Part shown: piece after piece, positions 9,198 to 17,434 of the stretch
Numbering within the stretch: position 1 is the stretch's first letter
Layout: the number at the start of each line of letters is the position of its first letter
Assembly: GCA_023666275.1 (NCBI GenBank)
Contig: JAMPCJ010000001.1
Location: 62,001-126,000, forward strand
Direction of reading: 5' to 3'
Length of the DNA: 64,000 nt
Source: Treponema brennaborense
GTDB taxonomy: Bacteria; Spirochaetota; Spirochaetia; Treponematales; Treponemataceae
Position numbers and translations under genes: made by a program
The notes under the pieces: generated by a model
The model's input: only the letters and a program-made list of their open reading frames with translations
Told to the model about the DNA's origin: nothing
The model's database searches: none

Positions 9198-9275
9198 AGA
9201 TCCTATTAAGATGAAAGCGGGCGTCGTGCCATGCGTTGCGAAAGCAACCTAGTCTTATACAGGGTCTATTTTTTT
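9198..9275 (+). ncRNA. candidate small RNA of about 78 nt with intrinsic terminator
   Basis: A strong promoter is followed by a sequence in which 5' AGATCCT can pair with 3' AGGGTCT, inner TAAGA with TCTTA, and an internal hairpin GTTGC-GAAA-GCAAC is capped by a GNRA tetraloop. A run of seven T (9269-9275) ends it. There is no open frame of note. It does not show the conserved loops of SRP RNA, 6S RNA, tmRNA or the common riboswitches I can recall, and no plus-strand gene follows for it to regulate in cis. Family unknown. Confidence 0.5.
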
Positions 9276-9337
9276 GCTTCCAGCGGATTTTTCGCAGATA
9301 GAAATAGTATAGCACAAAAGGCAAGAATGTCATTTCC

Positions 9338-9469
9338 GCACTGACAAGCTGCTCGCTTCTGCACTGATGAATGATTCATCAGTAACTGACAAGCCGCTTG
9401 TTAGTTACTAATAAGCCGTTTGTTAGCAGCTGACAAGACTCTTGTTAGTAACTAACAAGAGTCTTGCAG
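9338..9469. repeat. six tandem imperfect palindromes of about 22 bp
   Basis: Units start at about 9338, 9361, 9382, 9404, 9426 and 9448 and measure 23, 21, 22, 22, 22 and 22 bp. Each is built on an inverted core such as ACAAG-N-CTTGT. The last two units together form a near-perfect 33-bp palindrome. The cluster lies in the 240-bp gap between the small RNA and the pectate lyase 3' end, and no gene is visible in that gap. Confidence 0.75.
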
Positions 9470-9512
9470 AACGGAAATTTCGCGGAATTTTTGTTTGCGG
9501 AATGCCGCTTAC

Positions 9513-10841
9513 TTATTCGACCGTTACGGTTGTGTAGTATGCGCCGCCCGCTTGTTTTTTTACGGCAGCCGCGGCTTCCGCGTAACTTTGCAGCGCATCT
9601 TTGTACGGATAGTTAATTGTCCAGGGAGGCGTAGGTGTATTATGATACGTCGCAAAATCTAGACCGCTGTTTTTTACATCGCTATTTGAAATCGTAATGT
9701 TATTGCCCGTCTGATAAAATTTCGAAAGCGTCGCCGCGCCTGCTTCGCTGCTATCCTCGTACTGCACTATGTTCTGTTTAAAAGATCCGAAGTAATTGTT
9801 CTCGACAATATACTGCGAACCGATGCCGGGACCGAGGCTGTAGCCGCCGTTACCCAAAACTCCGATGTCGTCATAAACATTGTTGTAAATATGCAGCTGG
9901 CAGCCGCGGCTTCGCGGCATTCGCTGCGTTGCGCCGTGGTAATAATTATGGTGAAACGTAATTTGCCGATCTTCCGGATTAACGTAGTCATCGCCCGGCG
10001 CGAGAAGCGTAACTTTGTCATGATTCGTGAATTCGCACCAGGAAACCGTAACGTTTTTGGCGGCTTTCATATCAAGCGATCCGTCGTGATTAAGGTTTCT
10101 GATCAAATCGCTGCATGTTCCGTCGGTAAACGTGCAGTGATCGATCCAAATATTCGTCGGGATATAATCGTACGAACCGGTCGTGCTGCCTTTTGTTGCT
10201 TCGAGCACGAGCGCATCCGCGCTTGCCTTGCTGGAAGAATCATATTTTGTATCTTTTTCCGTGGATCCGTGCGCGTCCCAAAAGGTTACGTTTTGTATGA
10301 TGATATTTTGTCCGGAAGACGCGTCTTTCGCATAAATTTGCAGCCCGCCGAAAGCGATTTTCGCGTTGTTTTTCCCGATAATCGCTTTGTTCGAGCCGAT
10401 TTTACAAACAATGTCGTCGTGCTTTCGTGTGTGATCCGAATTGAATTCATCGTAATAAGTGTGATCGGTATCGGAAATTTTTCCGTCGCTCAAATCGACT
10501 GTTCCGTCCAGAATAATAATCGCAGGCGCAGTATTGACGGACGAACTCGATACGCTGCCGCTTGCTATCGCGTTGGTAAAGGCTTCGCGTTTAGCGGCAG
10601 CCGTCGGATATTTTTCATCAGTAATTTCTATTATATTATCCGTATTCGGATATTTCATGCCGACCGTATCCGCCCAGCCGAACGTTGTTACCGCGGCGCC
10701 GCGTTTTATAACAAGCTCGCCGCTGACAGGAACCGGTTGCGGGGCGACAGTCTGCGGATCGTCGGCAGGACAGCCCGCAAGGATCAGGAATACCCCCCCC
10801 CACGCGCACAGGGAGCACAAAATTTTAAACATTGATTTCAT
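9513..10841 (-). CDS. pectate lyase, family PL1, surface lipoprotein
   Basis: Cleaves polygalacturonate by beta-elimination. The 442-residue product has a lipoprotein signal ending at Cys24 (LILAGC), a low-complexity linker, and a parallel beta-helix with PL1 hallmarks: NIWIDHCTF, a Ca-binding DGSLDMKAAKNVTVSW followed by HDKVTLL, and HHNYYHGATQRMPRSR with the catalytic Arg. A G9 run (10793-10801) falls in codons 13-17 of the signal peptide (A-W-G-G-V), so gain or loss of one base would abolish the protein. GAGGACAAAT precedes the ATG, and a strong promoter lies at 10876-10903. The role is probably pectin use or adhesion to plant or host glycans. Confidence 0.92.
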   Translation of the reverse strand: MKSMFKILCSLCAWGGVFLILAGCPADDPQTVAPQPVPVSGELVIKRGAAVTTFGWADTVGMKYPNTDNIIEITDEKYPTAAAKREAFTNAIASGSVSSSSVNTAPAIIILDGTVDLSDGKISDTDHTYYDEFNSDHTRKHDDIVCKIGSNKAIIGKNNAKIAFGGLQIYAKDASSGQNIIIQNVTFWDAHGSTEKDTKYDSSSKASADALVLEATKGSTTGSYDYIPTNIWIDHCTFTDGTCSDLIRNLNHDGSLDMKAAKNVTVSWCEFTNHDKVTLLAPGDDYVNPEDRQITFHHNYYHGATQRMPRSRGCQLHIYNNVYDDIGVLGNGGYSLGPGIGSQYIVENNYFGSFKQNIVQYEDSSEAGAATLSKFYQTGNNITISNSDVKNSGLDFATYHNTPTPPWTINYPYKDALQSYAEAAAAVKKQAGGAYYTTVTVE

Positions 10842-10875
10842 ATTTGTCCTCTTTTTTGCAGGAAATGTACGTTAT

Positions 10876-10903
10876 TTTATAGTGCGCGTATGAAATTTGT
10901 CAA
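10876..10903 (-). promoter_or_regulatory. promoter of the pectate lyase gene
   Basis: On the complement: consensus TTGACA (10903-10898), a 16-base spacer and TATAAA (10881-10876), about 35 bases before the ATG with a good AGAGGA ribosome binding site. Confidence 0.7.
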
Positions 10904-10984
10904 TGTTTGATTTCGGCGGGAGTTTCGGAGATTGCCGCATAGGCAGTCCGGCGCAGAAACAGCACTGAAAGCGGATAATTTTTT

Positions 10985-11959
10985 TCAGAATATGGTATTT
11001 GAAGCACGCCGCATCAATGCGGAAAACGCGCTTTGAAGCGGCTGCAATGCTGCGAGCGCATCGTCAACCTGCGCTGCGGACGGAATCGATTCGGCGGCGC
11101 CTTTGCGGGAAACCGCGAGAGCTGCGGCGGCGGACGCACGTTCGAGTGCACGGGCAGCGCTCATGCCGCAGGCAATGCCGGCAATAAAATATCCGGCAAA
11201 TGTATCGCCGGCAGCCGTGGTATCAACGGCGGGAACATCATAGCATCCGTGAAAATACATGGTTTCTCCGTCGCCGAACAGCGCGCCGTTTTTGCCCAGC
11301 GTCAGCACGATTTTCGCAGACGGAAATTTTTCGGCGAGCATACAGAGCATCGTCCGCCCCTCCGCGACAGAAACAGCGGAAGCGCCGGAAATTCCGCACA
11401 TAGCCGCGGCTTCCACTTCATTCAATAAAAAGCAGCCGACGCCGTCAAGCGGCAGCCGTTCCGTTTCGGCAGTGTACGGCGACGGATTGAAAAAAACCGT
11501 AAGACCTTTTTCGAAAGCTTTGCGCATGATGTATTCGGTTTCGGAAATTTCATTCTGCATCACGAGAATATCGCCCGCGGAAAAACGCGCAAAAACACGG
11601 TCGATGTGCGTTCGGCTCTGCATGTCGTTCGCACCGCCGCACAGCAATATGCAGTTTTGTCCCGAAGCATCGACTTGAATAACCGCATGCCCGCTTGCAC
11701 ACGGAAGCTCCGCGATGCAGTCCGTCTGTACGCCGTTTTGTGCGAGCAGCTGTTTCAAGAACAAACCGTCTTCTTTTCCGACACAGCCCGCATGAAATAC
11801 TTCGGATCCGGCGCGGGCAAGCGCAAGCGACTGATTCAAGCCTTTGCCGCCGGGGAAGACTTCTCTGCGTTCCGTGCGCGCGGTTTCGCCGGGGCAGACA
11901 AAATGACTGACGCTGTATACGTAATCGATATTCATGGAACCGAAATTCAAGATTTTCAT
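10985..11959 (-). CDS. rbsK: ribokinase (PfkB family)
   Basis: Phosphorylates ribose to ribose-5-phosphate after uptake. Signatures visible: the substrate-binding FPGGKGLNQSLALAR near residue 35 and the catalytic Asp in DTTAAGDTFAGYF near residue 250. 324 residues, a usual size. It is the last gene of rbsD-A-C-B-K, 76 bases after rbsB. A PfkB kinase for another sugar is possible from sequence alone, but the operon makes ribose the best assignment. Confidence 0.9.
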   Translation of the reverse strand: MKILNFGSMNIDYVYSVSHFVCPGETARTERREVFPGGKGLNQSLALARAGSEVFHAGCVGKEDGLFLKQLLAQNGVQTDCIAELPCASGHAVIQVDASGQNCILLCGGANDMQSRTHIDRVFARFSAGDILVMQNEISETEYIMRKAFEKGLTVFFNPSPYTAETERLPLDGVGCFLLNEVEAAAMCGISGASAVSVAEGRTMLCMLAEKFPSAKIVLTLGKNGALFGDGETMYFHGCYDVPAVDTTAAGDTFAGYFIAGIACGMSAARALERASAAAALAVSRKGAAESIPSAAQVDDALAALQPLQSAFSALMRRASNTIF

Positions 11960-12035
11960 GATTTTTTTTTGTTTTTGCGGCTTTCCTCGGCAAAAAGTTT
12001 ATATGCGCCGCCGCGGAAAACGGCGGCGCATACCA

Positions 12036-12923
12036 TTACTCGGCAATCAATGTTACCGCGACAGGGATTGACGCGGCAACCGTTTTTCCTTTCATAATTT
12101 GCAGCGCGGTCTGCACGGCGATTTTTCCCATTTCCGCCGGCTGCTGTGCCACTGTCGCCGCGAGATTTCCGGATTTAATAGAAGCAAGCGCATCAAGCGT
12201 CGCATCGAAACCGACGACTGCGATTTTTTTGCCCGCAGCACCGGCGGCTTCAAGCGCGCCGAGCGCCATTTCGTCGTTGTGTGCAAAAATGCCGGTTATA
12301 TCGGGATGCGACTGAAGCAGATTTTCGGCAACATCCATGCCTTCGACGCGGTTGAAATTTGCCGTAAGCCGCGCAACGACGTTTGCTTTTCCGTCTACTG
12401 CCTGATGAAAACCTTTGCCGCGGTCTATCGTAGCCGAGGCGCCGGGGATTCCTTCTATTTCGGCTATTTTTGCGTTTTTCCCTGTCAGTTTCAGCAAATA
12501 TTCGCCTGCCATTTTTGCGCCGGCAACATTGTCGGAAGCTATCTGACAGGTTACCGATTCGCCGATTACCGCGCGATCCACCGCAACAACAGGAATGCCG
12601 GCGCGCTTCGCCAAAGCTACCGCAGGCGCGACTGCCGAAGAATCCACAGGATTTACGATGAGCACGCTCACTTTTTTCGACACGAGGTCTTCTATATCGC
12701 TTGCCTGCTTGACCGTGTCGTCCCGCGCATCGATGACAATCAGTTCCGTATTTTGCGCCGCCGCCTTTGCGCCTTCGACCATCGTTACAAAAAACGGATT
12801 ATTCTGCGTCGATACGGACAAACCGATGCGCGCCGTATCCGATTCCGTTTTCTTTGAGCACCCCGCGCACAAACATGCGCACATTGCAAGAATTCCTGCC
12901 GTTGTTTTTGCAGCTTTTTTCAT
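12036..12923 (-). CDS. rbsB: ribose ABC transporter substrate-binding lipoprotein
   Basis: Binds ribose outside the inner membrane and delivers it to RbsC. The start at 12923 is chosen because GGGGAGG lies just upstream and it begins with a standard lipoprotein signal ending at Cys22 (CLCAGC). The mature part is a periplasmic binding protein of the LacI-like fold: IGLSVSTQNNPFFVTMVEG, VDRAVIGE, NRVEGMDVAENLLQ and FAHNDEMALGALEA. It follows rbsC by 88 bases. Confidence 0.93.
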   Translation of the reverse strand: MKKAAKTTAGILAMCACLCAGCSKKTESDTARIGLSVSTQNNPFFVTMVEGAKAAAQNTELIVIDARDDTVKQASDIEDLVSKKVSVLIVNPVDSSAVAPAVALAKRAGIPVVAVDRAVIGESVTCQIASDNVAGAKMAGEYLLKLTGKNAKIAEIEGIPGASATIDRGKGFHQAVDGKANVVARLTANFNRVEGMDVAENLLQSHPDITGIFAHNDEMALGALEAAGAAGKKIAVVGFDATLDALASIKSGNLAATVAQQPAEMGKIAVQTALQIMKGKTVAASIPVAVTLIAE

Positions 12924-13011
12924 ATTTCTTATAACCTCCCCGTAAAACGGTAAAATAGACATACAGTTTTTCGAAAATAACCGCCGCCGATTTTTATGCG
13001 CTCGGCGCCTT

Positions 13012-13950
13012 TTATCTGCTGCGGTCGGATATTACCGCAAGCAGTATTACCGCAGCTTTCGCTATTTGCTGATAATACGATGAAATTCCGATGATATTCA
13101 TGCTGTTGTTCAGCGTCGCTATAATGACAACGCCCGTCAGCGTTCCCCATATTTTGCCCCTGCCGCCGTTCATGCTTGCGCCGCCGAGCGCTGCCGCCGC
13201 AATTGCGTCCAGTTCATAGCCGCTGCCCATTGTCGGCTGCGCGCTTCCCAAACGCGATACAAGAATAGCGCCCGCCAGAGCGGATGCCGCACCGCAGACA
13301 ATATATGTCAAAGCGGTTACCATATCGGTGCGGATGCCTGCCAGTTCCGCGGCTTTTTTGTTGCTGCCGGTCGCATAGATCATTCTGCCGAGAACTGTTT
13401 TTTGCAGTACAAACAAAAACAAGCAAAACGCCGCCGCCAAGATCCAAACCGGAACCGGCACATTAAAAACGCTTCCCCGCCCCAGAAAAGACAGCAGCGG
13501 ACTTTCTCCCAAATTCGATATAGGACGGCCGCTGCAAAAAATCATTGCCGCACCGCGAAACGCGGTCATGGAAACAAGCGTCGCAATAAACGGCTGAAGG
13601 CGGCACTTCACGACAAGCAAACCATTGCACAACCCTGCGGCGGCGCCCAGGCACAAGCAGACAAACATTGCCGCGCCGGCGGGAACGCCTGCCTTTATCA
13701 TTGCAGCCTCCATAAGCGCAGTCAGGCACAGCACCGATCCGACGGATAAATCTATGCCGCCGGTAAGGATAACGCAAGTCATGCCGAATGCAATCAATCC
13801 GTTTACGGAAGACTGCCGCAGCAGCAAAAACGCATTTCCGAGCGTTCTGAATTCGGGGCTGATAAAACCGACCGCAATAATCAGAATTGCCAGCGCTATT
13901 TGCGCCCCGTAATCGCTTAAGTGTATATTTCTGTCAAGCAGTTTCCGCAT
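13012..13950 (-). CDS. rbsC: ribose ABC transporter permease
   Basis: Membrane channel of the ribose importer. It carries many hydrophobic helices and the BPD_transp_2 pattern (GMTCVILTGGIDLSVGSVL; later LGGASMNGGRGKIWGTLTG). The ATG at 13950 is supported by GGGAGGA eight bases upstream and overlaps the end of rbsA by 17 bases, a sign of translational coupling. Length 312 residues, standard. Confidence 0.94.
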   Translation of the reverse strand: MRKLLDRNIHLSDYGAQIALAILIIAVGFISPEFRTLGNAFLLLRQSSVNGLIAFGMTCVILTGGIDLSVGSVLCLTALMEAAMIKAGVPAGAAMFVCLCLGAAAGLCNGLLVVKCRLQPFIATLVSMTAFRGAAMIFCSGRPISNLGESPLLSFLGRGSVFNVPVPVWILAAAFCLFLFVLQKTVLGRMIYATGSNKKAAELAGIRTDMVTALTYIVCGAASALAGAILVSRLGSAQPTMGSGYELDAIAAAALGGASMNGGRGKIWGTLTGVVIIATLNNSMNIIGISSYYQQIAKAAVILLAVISDRSR

Positions 13951-15439
13951 TGCAATTTCCTCCCGCGGCAAGTTTCATAACAGCATCTTCGGAAGCGTCG
14001 CATCGCTTCAAAATTCCCGCAATGCTTCCTTCGTGCATAACGGCGATGCGGTCGCTCATGCCGAGCAATTCCGGCATCTCGGAAGAAACCATGATGACTG
14101 CCGCGCCGTTTCGCACAAAGCGTGAAATCATCGCGTAAATTTCCTGCTTCGATCCGACGTCGATGCCGCGCGTCGGTTCATCCAAAATCAAAATCGACGG
14201 CGAAGAAAGCAGCCATTTCGCAAATATAACTTTTTGCTGATTGCCGCCACTTAAATCACCGCACTTTTGATTTCTGCCGGAACATTTTACGCGGAAATCC
14301 GCAATGGCATCATCGGCAATCCGTTTTTCCGCCGTCCCGTTAATAATATTCCATCGGGCGATGCGCGGAAAATTCACGGCGCTTATATCTTTCATGATAG
14401 TTTCCTCCGGCAGTATTCCTTCGTTTTTTCGATCTTCCGTGATAAACGCCATGCCGAGCCTGCGCGCCGCGGCGGGATTATGTTTTTTTAACGGAATCGG
14501 ATTTCCGCGGACACGCACCGTACCGCGATCCGCTTTATCCGCGCCGAAAATCGCTTTCATAAGTTCCGTTCTGCCGGCGCCCATAAGTCCGCCGAAGCCC
14601 AGAATTTCGCCGGCGCGAACACTGAACGAAATATCGCGGAATGCTCCTTTTTTCGATAAACCGCGGACTTCAAGCAGTACCGCACCCGGCTTTGCCGGCG
14701 GTTTGTCAAACAATTTTCCCAAATCGCGGCCGATCATCAGTTTGATAAGTTCGTTTTCGGTTGTTTCCGCGGCGTCTTTTTCCGCGATGAATTTGCCGTC
14801 GCGCATCACGGTGATGCGGTCGCACAGCTTGAAAATTTCTTCCATGCGGTGGGAAATATACACAAACGAAATGCCCTGCGTTTTCAGTTTTCCGATAACT
14901 TCAAACAGCTTTGCCGTTTCCGCTTCGGTAAGCGCGGCGGTCGGTTCATCCAAAATAATTATCCGCGCAGAACAAAGAAACGCCCGTGCAATTTCGACAA
15001 GCTGACGCTGACCGACGGAAAGTCCGCGCAGCGGCATATCGATCGCAAGCGAAGAACCGAGCATCCGCATCGCTTTTTCCGCGCCCCGCCTCATGGCGCC
15101 GCGGTCAAGCACGCCGAAAGCACGCGTTATTTCTCTGCCAGCAAACAAATTTTCTTCCACGGTCATGTCCGGCAGACTGTTCAGTTCCTGATGCACAAAA
15201 CAAATGCCCGCCGCTTCCGCTTCCCGCGGATGAGAAAACACCGTTTCCCTGCCGCCGATATATACGGTGCCGCTGTCTTTTTCGTATTCGCCGGCAAGGA
15301 TTTTCATCAATGTGGATTTTCCCGCGCCGTTTTCTCCCATAAGCGCATGGACTTCTCCTGCCGCCAGCGAAAAGCGCGCATGATCGAGTACGGCGTTTTC
15401 TCCGAAACGCTTGCAGATTCCTTTCATTTCAAGAATCAT
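13934..15439 (-). CDS. rbsA: ribose ABC transporter ATP-binding protein (two ATPase domains)
   Basis: Energises ribose import. Two fused ABC domains are visible: the first with GENGAGKSTLMKIL and LSVGQRQLVEIARAF, the second with a degenerate Walker A (GLMGAGRTELMKAIFG) and LSGGNQQKVIFAKWL, as in RbsA/XylG/AraG. The start at 15439 follows GCGGAGGAATAATTCC; the longer open frame upstream runs into rbsD. 501 residues, the usual length. Confidence 0.95.
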   Translation of the reverse strand: MILEMKGICKRFGENAVLDHARFSLAAGEVHALMGENGAGKSTLMKILAGEYEKDSGTVYIGGRETVFSHPREAEAAGICFVHQELNSLPDMTVEENLFAGREITRAFGVLDRGAMRRGAEKAMRMLGSSLAIDMPLRGLSVGQRQLVEIARAFLCSARIIILDEPTAALTEAETAKLFEVIGKLKTQGISFVYISHRMEEIFKLCDRITVMRDGKFIAEKDAAETTENELIKLMIGRDLGKLFDKPPAKPGAVLLEVRGLSKKGAFRDISFSVRAGEILGFGGLMGAGRTELMKAIFGADKADRGTVRVRGNPIPLKKHNPAAARRLGMAFITEDRKNEGILPEETIMKDISAVNFPRIARWNIINGTAEKRIADDAIADFRVKCSGRNQKCGDLSGGNQQKVIFAKWLLSSPSILILDEPTRGIDVGSKQEIYAMISRFVRNGAAVIMVSSEMPELLGMSDRIAVMHEGSIAGILKRCDASEDAVMKLAAGGNCNAETA

Positions 15440-15458
15440 GGAATTATTCCTCCGCATG

Positions 15459-15854
15459 TCAGAACAAACACGCCGAATGCAGAATGATATTCGCAAACGG
15501 CGTACTTTCTCCTGTTCTGATAACGGCTTTGCAGGCCGCAAGACGTTCTTTGAACCGAGCGTGCGGAAGAAATTCCGTTGCGGCAGACGGCAGCAATTGT
15601 TTTACGCCCTCAAGCGCTTCGGGATTTTTCTGCTTGATTTCTTCGGCAAGCGTAATTTTTTCGATGCACAAATCCGCCAGCACAATGTCCAGCACATGCA
15701 GAAAGCCCGGATCTCCCGCGCAAAGCGATACATCGACAAGCTCCGTATTTTCGGGACACGGCAGTCCGCAGTCGGCAATGCAGATGCAATCACCGTGGCG
15801 CATGTACGATAATATGCGCGAAATACTGCTGTTCAGCATTCCATGTTTTTTCAT
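15459..15854 (-). CDS. rbsD: D-ribose pyranase
   Basis: Interconverts the pyranose and furanose forms of ribose so that ribokinase can act. 131 residues with the family start (KHGMLNSSISRILSYMRHGD, holding the catalytic His), an Asp in CIADCGLP and the C-terminal AVIRTGESTPFANIIL. First gene of the operon. The 210-base gap upstream holds no gene; no rbs repressor gene is present in the window. Confidence 0.94.
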   Translation of the reverse strand: MKKHGMLNSSISRILSYMRHGDCICIADCGLPCPENTELVDVSLCAGDPGFLHVLDIVLADLCIEKITLAEEIKQKNPEALEGVKQLLPSAATEFLPHARFKERLAACKAVIRTGESTPFANIILHSACLF

Positions 15855-16020
15855 TTTTTCCCCGCTGATTGTGATACAAAGGTGTGTACAGCGAAAACGA
15901 AAAAAATGCCAGACGGCAGCAGCCGTTCATGCTATGTTTGACAGAAATGAATAAAAGTAAGCAAAAAAATTTCGGGACGGCATATCCGCGTGCGCTGCGC
16001 AGACGGCGGAAAAACGGGGA

Positions 16021-16055
16021 AACAAAGCGGAACGTTTTGCCGCTTTGTTTTTTTT
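16021..16055. terminator. hairpin terminator downstream of lysA
   Basis: AACAAAGCGG pairs with CCGCTTTGTT around a nine-base loop. A T run follows on the plus strand and a weaker T-rich stretch on the minus strand. It separates lysA from the rbs operon; both are on the minus strand. A G7 tract sits next to it at 16056-16062. Confidence 0.55.
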
Positions 16056-16065
16056 GGGGGGGCGA

Positions 16066-17370
16066 TTATGCGCGGAAAGAATTCAAACCGGAAAAATCAA
16101 TGGTGGCAAAATAATCGTCGATTGTTTCCGCGCGGCGGATCTGCACAACGGAACCGTCTTCCCGAAGCAGCAGTTCCCCGCAGCGGAGTTTTGCGTTGTA
16201 ATTGAATCCCATGGCTCTTCCGTGTGCGCCGGCGTCGTGAACAATAAGCAGATCGCCGACCGCTATTTCCGGAAGCGGACGCTGCACGGCGAATTTATCG
16301 CAGTTCTCGCACAGGGAACCGACAACGTCATATATATGCGCGCCGTCGGGAAGCGAACCGCCGCCGGCAGCCGCGACATCGGGCTTTCCGGCAACGGAAA
16401 TATGATGATACGCTCCGTACATGCCGGGGCGCATTAAATCCGCCATGGACGCATCAACGCCGATATACTCGCGGTAAATGTGCTTTTGATGAATGGCGCG
16501 CGTAACAAGATACCCATACGGTCCTGTTATCGGGCGCCCGCATTCCCAGCAGATTTTCAGCGGATCAAGCCCCGCCGGCGCGATAATGCCGTCATACAGT
16601 TTTTTTATGCCCGCCGCGATGTATTCGTAATCGACCGGCTGCTGTTCGGGTTTGTACGGAATCCCGATGCCGCCGCCCAAATCGACGAATTCCAGACGGA
16701 CACCGAGACGGGATTTCAGTTCGGCAGCCAATTCAAACAAAATTTGCGCGGTTTCGAGAAAGCAGTCGGGATTCAGTTCGTTGGAAGCGACCATTGTATG
16801 CAGCCCGAAGCGCCGCACGCCCTCGTTTTTCGCCTGCCGGTACGCATCGAAAATTTGCGGATAGGTCAATCCGTATTTTGCTTCTTCCGGCCGCCCGATA
16901 ATGGCATTTACGCCGCTTTTTTTCAGCGCCCCCGGATTATAGCGGAAACTCAATATTTCCGGCAAATGCCCGCCGAGCGCGTTTTTCACGTAATCGATGT
17001 GCGTTATATCGTCAAGATTCAGAATGTTGCCGCGCAAATTGGCATAAATATATTCACGTTCCGGCGTTTCGTTCGACGTGAACATGACTTTTTCGCCTGT
17101 CATGCCGGATTTTTCGGCGAGAATCAGTTCCGGCAGGCTGGAACAGTCCGCGCCGCAGCCTTCCGCCGCAAGTATTTTTAATATATACGGATTCGGCAGC
17201 GCCTTGACCGCAAAATATTCCGTAAAAGACGGAAAAATGCCGAACGCCTTTGCAAAGCGGCGCATATTTGCGCGGATTGCTTTTTCGTCGTATATGTAAA
17301 ACGGCGTCGGATACGAAGCCGCGATTTCTTCCAGCTGCGCTTTTGTAAGCGGAAACGTTTTTTCTGCCAT
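16066..17370 (-). CDS. lysA: diaminopimelate decarboxylase
   Basis: PLP-dependent last step of lysine synthesis. Visible: the PLP lysine in YFAVKALPNP, GADCSSLPEL, the glycine loop DLGGGIGIPY, ECGRPITGPYG, and SLCENCDKF with the Cys that contacts substrate. 434 residues, near the family norm. The ATG at 17370 has no Shine-Dalgarno; instead TATACT ends six bases upstream, so a leaderless transcript is likely. asd and dapA lie upstream on the same strand, grouping three lysine/DAP pathway genes. A related decarboxylase for another basic amino acid or derivative cannot be wholly excluded. Confidence 0.85.
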   Translation of the reverse strand: MAEKTFPLTKAQLEEIAASYPTPFYIYDEKAIRANMRRFAKAFGIFPSFTEYFAVKALPNPYILKILAAEGCGADCSSLPELILAEKSGMTGEKVMFTSNETPEREYIYANLRGNILNLDDITHIDYVKNALGGHLPEILSFRYNPGALKKSGVNAIIGRPEEAKYGLTYPQIFDAYRQAKNEGVRRFGLHTMVASNELNPDCFLETAQILFELAAELKSRLGVRLEFVDLGGGIGIPYKPEQQPVDYEYIAAGIKKLYDGIIAPAGLDPLKICWECGRPITGPYGYLVTRAIHQKHIYREYIGVDASMADLMRPGMYGAYHHISVAGKPDVAAAGGGSLPDGAHIYDVVGSLCENCDKFAVQRPLPEIAVGDLLIVHDAGAHGRAMGFNYNAKLRCGELLLREDGSVVQIRRAETIDDYFATIDFSGLNSFRA

Positions 17371-17376
17371 ACGCAA

Positions 17377-17405
17377 AGTATATCACAAAAGAAGATAAAT
17401 CACAA
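17377..17405 (-). promoter_or_regulatory. lysA promoter adjoining the start codon
   Basis: On the complement: TTGTGA (17405-17400), a 17-base spacer and TATACT (17382-17377), then six bases and the ATG. The spacing puts the expected transcription start on the ATG itself. Confidence 0.55.
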
Positions 17406-17434
17406 GAAAATGCCGCGCAGGCGGACATTCCGTT

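Noticed and set aside
9198-9275. Bacterial SRP RNA, 6S RNA or a fluoride-type riboswitch as identity of the small RNA
   Set aside because: None of the conserved loop sequences of these families is present and no gene follows on the same strand.
9364-9384. CTGATGA followed by a palindrome, reminiscent of a hammerhead ribozyme core
   Set aside because: The required GAAA and third stem are absent; the sequence is explained as one unit of the 22-bp palindrome cluster.
16056-16062. G7 run beside the lysA terminator as another phase-variation tract
   Set aside because: Only seven bases, after the stop codon and outside any promoter I can define.
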